Below, one piece after another: positions 1-5,277 of a stretch of DNA of 5,277 nt (within the stretch, counting starts at the first letter, position 1; each line of letters starts with the position of its first letter). The stretch comes from Spirochaetaceae bacterium. GTDB taxonomy: Bacteria; Spirochaetota; Spirochaetia; Treponematales; Breznakiellaceae. The position numbers were made by a program, and so were the translations under genes. The DNA lies in NCBI GenBank assembly GCA_031280115.1, contig JAITHF010000071.1:1-5277 (forward strand), given 5' to 3'. Under the pieces are notes generated by a model. That model ran no database searches. It saw only the letters and a program-made list of their open reading frames with translations, and was not told where the DNA came from.

Positions 1-40
1 GCTGAGGCGCCGCTTCGGGGGTTGCGGGCGGGGAGGGTTT
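1..40. repeat. GC-rich intergenic repeat, diverged copy at left edge
   Basis: Bases 1-10 (GCTGAGGCGC) are the exact reverse complement of 5230-5239. The match continues inward with small gaps: CTTC at 13-16 pairs with 5223-5226, and GGGTTG at 19-24 pairs with 5216-5221. Bases 24-39 also resemble, on the same strand, the core GCGGCGGGAGGGTT at 5144-5157, with two single-G insertions. Composition changes sharply to AT-rich after base 40. I read this as a member of the intergenic repeat family seen at the right end, cut by the window edge. It could instead be the 3' end of an upstream gene, because one frame is open from base 1 to the stop at 100-102. Confidence 0.45.
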
Positions 41-68
41 TGATGTATTCTCAATTAAAGAAAATAAT
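40..68 (+). promoter_or_regulatory. Sigma-70-type promoter for the four-gene unit
   Basis: TTGATG at 40-45 (4 of 6 match to the -35 consensus) is followed by exactly 17 bases and then AATAAT at 63-68 (5 of 6 match to the -10 consensus). The region between is AT-rich, unlike the GC-rich repeat just upstream. Transcription would start near 74-76, giving a leader of about 24 bases before the ATG at 99. No operator-like dyad is evident. This is the only clear promoter in front of the four genes, so it probably drives the whole unit. The prediction rests on motif and spacing only. Confidence 0.5.
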
Positions 69-98
69 GTTTCAAAACCTCAATGACCGGAGCGGTAT

Positions 99-914
99 AT
101 GAAAAAATTTTGGGCGGCAGCGGGCCTTTTGGTTATGCTTGGAGGGACCGGTTTCTTTTTAGGCTGGGTGCAGCTCACGGTTCCAACAGGATCCTACGGG
201 GTGATGCGCTCCAAAACCCACGGCCTTGACGGGGAGATCATCCAAGCCGGCGCGTTCCGCTGGGCCTGGTATAAACTCATCCCTACGAATGTGGAAATAC
301 TGATTTTTACGCCCCATAGGATAGAACGCCCGATTAAAACCCAAGACACCCTGCCGTCAGGCAGCGAATACGCCGGTTTTGCCGGATTTGCCATTGACTT
401 CTCGTATGACCTCACCGCAGCCCTCTCGTTTACCCTCAAGCCCGAATCCCTTATCTCCCTCATAGAAAAAGAAAACATCCTGAATCAGGCAGGCCTTGAC
501 GAGTTCGAGGCGAAACTGGCGGACCGGCTTGAGGCGTTTACCCTCCAGCGGCTCAAAATCTATATGGAAGACGAAAAAAGGATTCAGGAAATCATTGATT
601 CCGGCACCATAGGCCGGCTTCATCAGGATATAAGCGGCGCCTTCCCGCTGGTGAAAGATGTTTCGTGCTTTATCCATACCACCCGCTTCCCGGATTTCAG
701 CCTCTATCACAAGTTCAAGGCCCTATACGAAGAGTACGTGGCCAAAATGCGGGAACATATACAGCGCGAGAACATCCTGCGCCCTGAAACGCGGGTGGCG
801 TCCTATATCCGGCTGGACGAGCTTGAAAAATACGGCGAGCTTCTGACCAAGTACCCTATTTTACTCCAGTATCTGGCGCTCGAAAAAGGAGCGCCGGCAA
901 AAGAGGCGCCTTGA
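99..914 (+). CDS. Membrane-anchored SPFH/band-7-like protein of unknown function
   Basis: Encodes 271 residues. The ATG at 99 has GGAG at 89-92, six bases upstream, and lies about 24 bases after a predicted promoter. Residues 2-3 are lysines followed by one hydrophobic segment (about 5-24, Gly-rich at its end), which looks like an uncleaved N-terminal membrane anchor. The following stretch, VPTGSYGV (28-35) through GAFRW (51-55) and LIPTNVE (60-66), resembles the start of SPFH/band-7 (stomatin/prohibitin) domains, where a 'VPxGxxGV...pG...lip' pattern is usual. Residues 100-165 carry a strand-like section and then a charged helix, again as in SPFH proteins. The long C-terminal coiled coil of typical flotillins is absent, and the tail (263-271) is short and Ala/Pro-rich. 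There are no catalytic motifs. A role as a membrane scaffold or protease partner would be inference from the family. The SPFH assignment is by eye and could be wrong; a spirochaete-specific membrane protein is the alternative. Confidence 0.7.
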   Translation: MKKFWAAAGLLVMLGGTGFFLGWVQLTVPTGSYGVMRSKTHGLDGEIIQAGAFRWAWYKLIPTNVEILIFTPHRIERPIKTQDTLPSGSEYAGFAGFAIDFSYDLTAALSFTLKPESLISLIEKENILNQAGLDEFEAKLADRLEAFTLQRLKIYMEDEKRIQEIIDSGTIGRLHQDISGAFPLVKDVSCFIHTTRFPDFSLYHKFKALYEEYVAKMREHIQRENILRPETRVASYIRLDELEKYGELLTKYPILLQYLALEKGAPAKEAP

Positions 915-954
915 AGGCCCCGGATCTGTAACGGCAGGGCGCATTGGTTTGTTT

Positions 955-968
955 GAGGTAGTGTGATG
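955..968 (+). promoter_or_regulatory. Ribosome binding site deciding the start of gene 2
   Basis: GAGG at 955-958 lies seven bases before the ATG at 966 but only four bases before the in-frame GTG at 963. The normal spacing favours ATG 966. The GTG would add one residue only, so the product is practically unaffected. Confidence 0.55.
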
Positions 969-1664
969 ATTTTTTTTACGACCAAGAAGCCCCGGGCTTT
1001 TTTTCTTATCTTTTGCATCCTGTCCATGGCCGTCCTGCGCGCGCCCCTCACCGCGCAAGAAGAAATCCAAGAAGACGGCGAAGAGCAGGAAGCGGACGCG
1101 GACAGCGAGTATCCGATACCGGTTGACTGGAGCCCGTTCCGCTACGGGCCCGGTGACCAAGCCTTCATGCCGGCCCTGGGCATTACGGTTCCGGCCCTGT
1201 TCATAGGCGAGAGCGGAACCCTTGCCCATAACATAAACGTCGGCGTAACCCTCTCTCTGGCGTACACCCGCTTTCTCACCCCCCATGTGTTTATAGGAGG
1301 CGAAATAAACGGGATGGCCGCCAGCACCAAACGGTCGAACCTGCTCTATATCGTCCCCTTCGGGGTTAAGGCCGGATACCAGTTTACCCTCTACCAGCTC
1401 CCCCTGCCGTTCTGGATGCGCCGGATAGAGATTCCGTTAAGCCTTACCATAGGCGGCGCGGCCCAAAGCTATCTTGACAACGAGGAGAACTACTTCGGCT
1501 TTTTTCTCAAACCGGAGGTCTCTTTGTTCTTCCGCTTTAATCAGGACTGGTCATTCGGGCTTAACGTGAATTGGTGGTGGATACCCCAGTGGACCAGGGA
1601 CCCCTCAAAAGACGTGTACGGCAATTTTCTGGGCATAACCCTGGCGGCGCGGTATCATTTCTGA
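966..1664 (+). CDS. Exported outer-membrane beta-barrel-like protein
   Basis: Encodes 232 residues from ATG 966; GTG 963 is an alternative start one codon earlier. The N-terminus is a signal peptide: basic KKPR (7-10), hydrophobic core about 11-25, and likely signal peptidase I cleavage after LTA (28-30). Next comes a strongly acidic linker with ten Asp/Glu residues between 32 and 48. The rest reads as alternating hydrophobic/polar strands separated by short turns, rich in aromatic residues (for example NWWWIPQW, 202-209). It ends in ARYHF with a C-terminal Phe, the usual signal for insertion by the BAM complex. About 180 mature residues would suit a small barrel of about eight strands, of the size of OmpW/OmpX-type proteins, but I see no signature that fixes the family. 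It probably sits in the outer membrane with the N-terminal acidic stretch in the periplasm; that topology is inferred. The gene lies 51 bases after gene 1 and 49 before the lipoprotein gene, on the same strand. Confidence 0.75.
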   Translation: MIFFTTKKPRAFFLIFCILSMAVLRAPLTAQEEIQEDGEEQEADADSEYPIPVDWSPFRYGPGDQAFMPALGITVPALFIGESGTLAHNINVGVTLSLAYTRFLTPHVFIGGEINGMAASTKRSNLLYIVPFGVKAGYQFTLYQLPLPFWMRRIEIPLSLTIGGAAQSYLDNEENYFGFFLKPEVSLFFRFNQDWSFGLNVNWWWIPQWTRDPSKDVYGNFLGITLAARYHF

Positions 1665-1700
1665 TTTTATATTTTTATATTTTTTTATATTTTCTTATAT
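1665..1700. repeat. AT-only spacer with phased TATAT units
   Basis: Between the stop of gene 2 and the ribosome site of gene 3 the sequence is all A/T except one C. TATAT recurs at 1668-1672, 1676-1680, 1686-1690 and 1696-1700, each of the last three preceded by a T-rich tract, with steps of 8, 10 and 10 bases. Units spaced near one helical turn may bend DNA, and the imperfect direct repeat could arise by slippage. TATATT hexamers here could serve as a -10 element, but no acceptable -35 lies 16-18 bases upstream of them. AAGGAG at 1701-1706 follows directly. Confidence 0.6.
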
Positions 1701-1713
1701 AAGGAGCGTATCC

Positions 1714-2880
1714 ATGAGGCGGTTATGGGCTATTCTGTGCGGGGCGGCGGTTCTCGGCGGGTGCAATCAGGATCATATTTTCTTCTCGATAACCCAGGAG
1801 GTGGATCTGGTTGACCCCAGAATAAACGGGACCCCCACCGCCGCGGTTACGCTCGGCGGAACCGTGTATGTGGCGAGCAAATTCAGCGGCGCCATTCATA
1901 CCTACACCGCCGGCGCCTGGGGGGTGATGGCAAAACAGCCCGGGGGGAAAATCATTGAACTTGCCGGGACCGAAAACTTTCTTTTCGCGCTGACATCTTC
2001 TTCCGGGGATCCGGCAGGATCCGTAACCCTGCGTAAAATCGAAGCCGGCTCCATCGGGAGCGGTGACTGGGAAACCGTAAGCGGCGCTCCGGCCAACACC
2101 CAGTCCCTGTACGGCGCCGGGGAGTATGTATTTGCCGGGGTTATGACCAGAAGCGGCACGTTTAAGGATGACGCAGGCATTGAAACAACCGTTGAGATAA
2201 GCGGGACCCCTGTTGCGGGGTTTGAGATATGGGGCGCCAAAGAGGACGCAGCCGCCCTTACCTGCCTGAAAGAAAAGACCACGTTTTTAACCGGCGCCGC
2301 ATTTGACGGGGCCGCCACCTATTATCTTGGCACCAACAGGCCCTACTCCCAGGGCGGCGGGATTTATACGTTTGCAGCCGGAGGCGCCGCGGTAAGCAGC
2401 GCCGCCGAACCCGGCACCAAAGGGTTGGACATAGCAGGAATCATCGCGCTTCCCAATACCACGGCGGTAATGGGCGTGTCGAGAAACGGCTCCCTTCTCT
2501 ACAACGGCGGCGGCGGCGGGGGCTTTACGCTGCTGCCGGCGGGCCTGACGTTTACCGGCGCTCTGGGGGTTTGGGAAAGCGGCGGCGGGGCTAAAAAACT
2601 GCTCCTTTTGGGTATTCAAGGCGGAAGCACCTCCACCACCCACGGCTACCGGGAGCTGGCGCTGGCGGCTGACGGGTCTCTTGACCCGAACAATACGCAC
2701 TTGGCCAGCCCGGGAGCTTCCGCGAATTCAAGCGTTTCCAACGCGGACAAGTACGAATCATCCCTGCGCCGCCACCCGCTTGTGGGAATTACCCAGGCGC
2801 CGGACGGGATACTCTTTGCGGCCACCTTGAAAAACGGCCTGTGGGCGTACCGGAATGACGAATGGAACGCCGAAGAATAA
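1714..2880 (+). CDS. Putative lipoprotein with seven beta-propeller-like modules
   Basis: Encodes 388 residues. The ATG at 1714 follows a strong AAGGAG (1701-1706) at seven bases. The signal peptide is short: RR (2-3), hydrophobic 4-14, then lipobox LGGC (14-17), so Cys17 would be lipidated and the mature protein anchored to a membrane face. The body is rich in Gly, Ala, Ser and Thr. By eye I count seven modules of a hydrophobic strand, a Gly turn and a second strand, starting near residues 50, 88, 137, 201, 249, 294 and 365. The first and last are most alike: VYVASKFSG...TY....W (51-69) and LFAATLKNG..AY....W (367-384). This suggests a beta-propeller; no enzyme motif is visible. Gly265-270 form a six-glycine run. 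The C-terminal module DGILFAATLKNGLWAYR (364-380) resembles the ends of other treponemal lipoproteins as I remember them, which I cannot verify here. The stop overlaps the start of rarA by 26 bases. Ligand and function are unknown. Confidence 0.75.
   Translation: MRRLWAILCGAAVLGGCNQDHIFFSITQEVDLVDPRINGTPTAAVTLGGTVYVASKFSGAIHTYTAGAWGVMAKQPGGKIIELAGTENFLFALTSSSGDPAGSVTLRKIEAGSIGSGDWETVSGAPANTQSLYGAGEYVFAGVMTRSGTFKDDAGIETTVEISGTPVAGFEIWGAKEDAAALTCLKEKTTFLTGAAFDGAATYYLGTNRPYSQGGGIYTFAAGGAAVSSAAEPGTKGLDIAGIIALPNTTAVMGVSRNGSLLYNGGGGGGFTLLPAGLTFTGALGVWESGGGAKKLLLLGIQGGSTSTTHGYRELALAADGSLDPNNTHLASPGASANSSVSNADKYESSLRRHPLVGITQAPDGILFAATLKNGLWAYRNDEWNAEE
2505..2523. repeat. CGG/GGC trinucleotide repeat inside the lipoprotein gene
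   Basis: Five CGG units in a row (2505-2519) are followed by GGGC. In the reading frame this gives GGC GGC GGC GGC GGG GGC, six glycines at residues 265-270. Whole-unit slippage would change the glycine count without breaking the frame. The position falls in the fifth predicted module, where a turn or loop is expected. Confidence 0.75.
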
Positions 2881-5092
2881 TGCCGGGGGCGGCCTTTTCG
2901 CCGCTCAGGAGGGGCAGGCCCGTTTAGACGGCCCTCTGGCCGACCGGATGCGCCCCCCAACCCTGGACGATTTTATCGGCCAGGACCACCTGGTCGGCCC
3001 GGGGCGGCTTTTGCGCCGGGCTATTCAGGCGGACCGGCTCTCGTCGTTGATATTCCACGGCCCCCCGGGGACCGGCAAAACCAGCCTTGCCTGTATCATC
3101 GCCAACACCACCAAAAGCGCCTTTGAAAGCCTTAACGCGGTGCTTGCAGGCATCAAGGATATTCGGGAAGCTGTGGCAAAGTCCCAAGAGCGCAGGTCCC
3201 GCTGGGGGCAGCGCACTATCCTCTTTGTTGACGAGGCCCACCGCTGGAACAAGGCCCAGCAGGACGCGCTCCTTCCCTGGGTAGAAAACGGCACAGTAAT
3301 CCTCATCGGCGCCACCACGGAAAACCCCTTTTTCGAGGTCAACCGGGCGCTGGTCAGCCGGAGCCGGATTTTCCAGCTTAAACCCCTTACGCCCGGAGAT
3401 CTCGCAGAGGCCGCGAAACAGGCGCTTGAAGACAAACGCCGGGGCTACGGGAACTGGCGGGTTTCCTTCGAGGAGGGCGCCCTTGAACACCTGCTTGACG
3501 TGTCAGCCGGAGACGCCCGGAGCCTGCTTAACGCCCTTGAGCTTGCCATAGAGACAGCGCCGCCGCGCTGGCCCCCGCCGGCAGGGGCGGAAATACGGGT
3601 CTCCTTTGAGGATGCCCAGGAGAGCATTCAGCGGCGGGCGGTGCTGTACGATCGGGACGGGGACTGTCATTTTGACACGATAAGCGCGTTTATCAAAAGC
3701 CTGCGGGGGAGCGATCCTGACGCGGCGCTGTACTGGCTTGCCGTGATGGTCCGGGCCGGCGAAGACCCGGCGTATATCTTCAGGCGGATGCTCATACTGG
3801 CAAGCGAAGACGTGGGCATGGCAGACCCGCAGGCCCTGGGGGTGGTTGTCTCCTGCGCCCAAGCCTTTGAGCGGGTGGGGCTTCCGGAAGGGGCGCTGCA
3901 CCTCACCCAGGCCGCGCTGTACCTTGCCGCCGCGCCCAAATCCAACACGGCGCTCTCGTTTTTCGACGCCATGCGGGAGGCGGAGAAAGGGGAAACCCAA
4001 GTCCCCGCGCACCTGCAAGACCCCAGCCGGGACAAAGAGGGCTTCGGCCACGGCGAAGGGTATCTCTACCCCCACGCCTATCGGGATCACTGGGCCGCCC
4101 AGCAGTACCTTCCCGCCGCGCTTCAGGGCAAGGTGTTTTATACCCCTTCGGCTCTGGGCTGGGAGGCGCGGATAAGGGATGAGCTGCGGGAAAGGCGGGA
4201 GATTACCGCGGCTATGGCGCTTTCCGACGCGCCTCACGGGGAAATTCTTTCATGGGCAAAGGAGTCTAAAGCACGGGGGGAGTGGTTCCGCCGGCTTGAA
4301 TCAGGGCGGAGCGCCCTGCTCCTTTCTAACCGGAACGCTCTTTTTGACGCAGGATCTGTCGCGCGGCACCATAGGATACTCATTGCCGGCGGCGGCGACG
4401 GCCTTCTCCTGTGGGAGGCCCTGCGCCGGGCGCCGGAGGGCCTGTCTGCCGCGCTGGTACGATCCGGTTCGGAGCGGGACGGGCTGTATGATTCGGCCCG
4501 TTTGTTTGAGGAGCCTGAAAAGCCTTTGGCCGGCGTTTTCCCCTCGTTTCCGCAGGAGGGCCTTCCGCCGCCGGAAGATGCGCAGGCGTTGTTTTCTGTG
4601 AGGCGCTTTGACCGGATATTTGCCCGCGAACCCTGGGGGCGGGGCGGGAACGCCGATCTGTTCCGGCGGTTTGCCGCAAGCGCGCGGAACCTCTTGGCTC
4701 CTGAGGGGAAAATCGTGATACTCCAGTCCCCGCCTGTGTGGGGGGCGCGGCTTTCCCGCATTATCGGGGAAGAAGGGGCGTTCAAGGACGCTGAAGAGGC
4801 TTTTTTCACCGGCGAAGCAGGGAAAATGTGGCGTTGGGATCAAGAAACACTGGAAAAAGCCTTCAGGGACGAGGGGTTTACGGTTACTGTGCGGGTGCTT
4901 GACCAAGAAGAAGCGCGGCTTCTTACGGAGCGGGACCTTTCCCGCTGGTTTGACAGGTCAAGCTGGGGCAGGTTTATCGCCGAAACCCTGGGGCAGGAGG
5001 GCGCCGGCGCCATACAGGCGCGCCTTCAAGCGCGTATAAAAGAAGGCCCGGTGCGCTGGAGCTGGAAAAGCCTCCTCCTCACCGCGCTTTGA
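2855..5092 (+). CDS. rarA: RarA/MgsA AAA+ ATPase fused to a methyltransferase-like C-terminal domain
   Basis: Encodes 745 residues; ordinary RarA is about 430-450. RarA family proteins are ATPases that act at stalled replication forks and single-strand DNA/SSB sites. Family marks are complete: PLADRMRP (27-34) with IGQDHL (41-46); Walker A GPPGTGKT (69-76); LNAVLAGIKDIREA (93-106); Walker B LFVDEAH (123-129) with NKAQQDALLP (132-141); sensor 1 IGATTENPFFEVN (151-163); Arg finger SRSR (168-171); sensor 2 around GDARSLLNALE (219-229). The helical tetramerisation part runs about 265-440, ending with YPHAYRDHW (405-413) and QQYLP (416-420). Trp131 replaces the usual Phe in HRFNK. Residues about 445-745 are extra: a helical linker, then ILIAGGGDGLLLWEALRR (508-525), FDRIFAREPW (585-594) and LLAPEGKIVIL (613-623), spaced like motifs I, IV and VI of class I methyltransferases. 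A similar RarA/unknown-domain fusion is known in cyanobacteria and elsewhere. The ATG at 2855 has no Shine-Dalgarno; the next in-frame ATG (codon 32) would cut the PLADRM motif, so 2855 is kept. Translation probably couples to the overlapping lipoprotein gene. Confidence 0.93.
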   Translation: MTNGTPKNNAGGGLFAAQEGQARLDGPLADRMRPPTLDDFIGQDHLVGPGRLLRRAIQADRLSSLIFHGPPGTGKTSLACIIANTTKSAFESLNAVLAGIKDIREAVAKSQERRSRWGQRTILFVDEAHRWNKAQQDALLPWVENGTVILIGATTENPFFEVNRALVSRSRIFQLKPLTPGDLAEAAKQALEDKRRGYGNWRVSFEEGALEHLLDVSAGDARSLLNALELAIETAPPRWPPPAGAEIRVSFEDAQESIQRRAVLYDRDGDCHFDTISAFIKSLRGSDPDAALYWLAVMVRAGEDPAYIFRRMLILASEDVGMADPQALGVVVSCAQAFERVGLPEGALHLTQAALYLAAAPKSNTALSFFDAMREAEKGETQVPAHLQDPSRDKEGFGHGEGYLYPHAYRDHWAAQQYLPAALQGKVFYTPSALGWEARIRDELRERREITAAMALSDAPHGEILSWAKESKARGEWFRRLESGRSALLLSNRNALFDAGSVARHHRILIAGGGDGLLLWEALRRAPEGLSAALVRSGSERDGLYDSARLFEEPEKPLAGVFPSFPQEGLPPPEDAQALFSVRRFDRIFAREPWGRGGNADLFRRFAASARNLLAPEGKIVILQSPPVWGARLSRIIGEEGAFKDAEEAFFTGEAGKMWRWDQETLEKAFRDEGFTVTVRVLDQEEARLLTERDLSRWFDRSSWGRFIAETLGQEGAGAIQARLQARIKEGPVRWSWKSLLLTAL

Positions 5093-5100
5093 GGGCGTGA

Positions 5101-5121
5101 GCGGCGCAGCGCCGGCAGCCT
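5101..5121. repeat. Direct repeat A, copy 1
   Basis: This segment matches 5256-5276 at 17 of 21 positions, sharing GGCGCAGCGC and AGCCT. It contains the short palindrome GGCG-CAG-CGCC (5103-5113). It begins 9 bases after the rarA stop, so it is intergenic. The second copy runs to the right edge, so the full unit may be longer. Confidence 0.5.
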
Positions 5122-5130
5122 CCGGCTGTT
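5103..5130 (+). terminator. Possible weak terminator hairpins after rarA
   Basis: Two hairpins follow the rarA stop: GGCG-CAG-CGCC (5103-5113) and CAGCC-TCC-GGCTG (5116-5128), the latter leading into TTT. An alternative pairing, GCCGG (5111-5115) with CCGGC (5122-5126), is mutually exclusive. The stems are GC-rich as in intrinsic terminators, but the T-run is only three bases long, so termination may be weak or absent. The same bases are part of a repeat family, which may explain the symmetry on its own. Confidence 0.3.
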
Positions 5131-5160
5131 TCACGTGCTTCTCGCGGCGGGAGGGTTCGC
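5130..5160. repeat. Direct repeat B, copy 1
   Basis: Matches 5174-5204 at 27 of 31 positions with no gaps, 44 bases apart. The first 20 bases differ at only one position (C versus G at the fifth base). Both copies share GTGCTTCTCGCGGCG. Between the copies lies the hairpin CCCCC-TGC-GGGGG (5160-5172), so the unit is a repeat plus a dyad. Confidence 0.7.
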
Positions 5161-5172
5161 CCCCTGCGGGGG
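5160..5172. other. CCCCC-TGC-GGGGG hairpin between repeats
   Basis: A perfect five-base GC stem (5160-5164 with 5168-5172) with a TGC loop lies exactly between the two B repeats. It is followed by ATTC, not a T-run, so it is a poor terminator. It looks like the dyad part of a REP-like element. Confidence 0.45.
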
Positions 5173-5173
5173 A

Positions 5174-5204
5174 TTCAGGTGCTTCTCGCGGCGATAGGGT
5201 TTGC
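5174..5204. repeat. Direct repeat B, copy 2
   Basis: Second copy of the 31-base unit at 5130-5160. Differences are at four positions, three of them in the last third (AT for GG, T for C). A small hairpin, GGGTT (5205-5209) with AACCC (5217-5221), follows at once. Confidence 0.7.
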
Positions 5205-5213
5205 GGGTTTAGT

Positions 5214-5239
5214 CACAACCCTGAAGGATGCGCCTCAGC
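5214..5239 (-). repeat. Right-hand arm of an inverted repeat with the window's left edge
   Basis: Read on the - strand, this begins GCTGAGGCGC (5239 to 5230), identical to bases 1-10, then CTTC and GGGTTG with small gaps as in 13-24. Across about 26 bases roughly 20 agree. The arms are over 5 kb apart and point toward each other. I take it as a dispersed repeat in opposite orientation. Confidence 0.45.
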
Positions 5240-5255
5240 GGACGTCGATAGCGCA

Positions 5256-5276
5256 CGGGCGCAGCGCAGGAAGCCT
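5256..5276. repeat. Direct repeat A, copy 2
   Basis: Matches 5101-5121 at 17 of 21 positions, including GGCGCAGCGC. It stops one base short of the window edge, so its true extent is unknown. The region 5093-5277 as a whole holds no gene I can support. Confidence 0.5.
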
Positions 5277-5277
5277 T

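Noticed and set aside
1..102. Frame open from the left edge to TGA at 100-102, overlapping the gene 1 start as ATGA
   Set aside because: An ATGA overlap would fit a coupled upstream gene. However, the first 40 bases match the intergenic repeat family and a good promoter lies at 40-68, so a coding reading is less likely. It cannot be excluded without upstream sequence.
1668..1700. TATATT as the -10 box of a separate lipoprotein promoter
   Set aside because: No TTGACA-like hexamer lies 16-18 bases upstream of any of the candidates, so a promoter call would rest on AT content alone.
1889..2400. Frequent GGCGCC palindromes in the lipoprotein gene
   Set aside because: They come mostly from Gly-Ala codon pairs and GC-rich codon use in a Gly/Ala-rich protein, so no special site function is needed.
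3503..4237. Long open frame on the - strand (244 codons) inside rarA
   Set aside because: It lies wholly opposite a gene with complete family motifs. Its translation is Arg/Gly/Pro-rich without recognisable motifs, as expected of a shadow frame in GC-rich DNA.
4234..4906. Overlapping - strand open frames (191 and 201 codons) opposite the rarA C-terminal domain
   Set aside because: The + strand frame is continuous with RarA and shows methyltransferase-like motifs. The opposite frames are Arg/Pro-rich and lack a convincing ribosome site.
5101..5277. Frame open to the right edge on the + strand (59 codons, no stop)
   Set aside because: There is no ATG, a GTG at 5179 lacks a ribosome site, and the segment is made of direct repeats and hairpins. 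GC-rich repeats are often stop-free by chance.
1..5277. The window as a transposon bounded by terminal inverted repeats
   Set aside because: The arms are imperfect, no transposase or integrase is encoded, no target duplication is visible, and rarA is normally a core chromosomal gene. Dispersed repeats explain the arms better.

Overview
The window looks like part of a spirochaete chromosome, most likely a Treponema from the termite-gut group. This is inferred from several things: a moderately GC-rich sequence, a Gly/Ala-rich lipoprotein, a small outer-membrane-type beta-barrel protein, a RarA protein with a long C-terminal extension, and GC-rich dyad repeats between genes. No rRNA, tRNA, CRISPR array or transposase is visible, so the species cannot be fixed from the sequence alone.

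Four genes lie head to tail on the + strand and fill almost the whole window. The left edge (1-40) is GC-rich and resembles the repeats at the right edge. It is followed by a good sigma-70-type promoter (40-68, 17-base spacer) and then by gene 1 (99-914), a membrane-anchored protein with SPFH/band-7-like features. After 51 bases comes gene 2 (966-1664), an exported protein with an acidic linker and the C-terminal Phe pattern of an outer-membrane beta-barrel. After a 49-base spacer made of phased T-tract/TATAT units comes gene 3 (1714-2880), a lipoprotein that appears to consist of seven beta-propeller-like modules. Gene 4 (2855-5092) overlaps the end of gene 3 by 26 bases. It encodes a complete RarA/MgsA-type AAA+ ATPase fused to a further ~300 residues that resemble a degenerate class I methyltransferase fold.

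The last 185 bases (5093-5277) contain no supported gene. They hold several short hairpins and two pairs of direct repeats, and one segment matches the left edge of the window in inverted orientation.

The close spacing and the overlap suggest a single transcription unit. The first three products all belong to the cell envelope (inner-membrane anchor, barrel, lipoprotein), whereas the fourth is a cytoplasmic replication-fork ATPase. No functional link between the envelope set and rarA can be shown from sequence. The coupling may simply be how rarA gets translated, because it has no Shine-Dalgarno sequence of its own. The points most worth following up are the RarA fusion domain, the module-built lipoprotein and the flanking repeat family.
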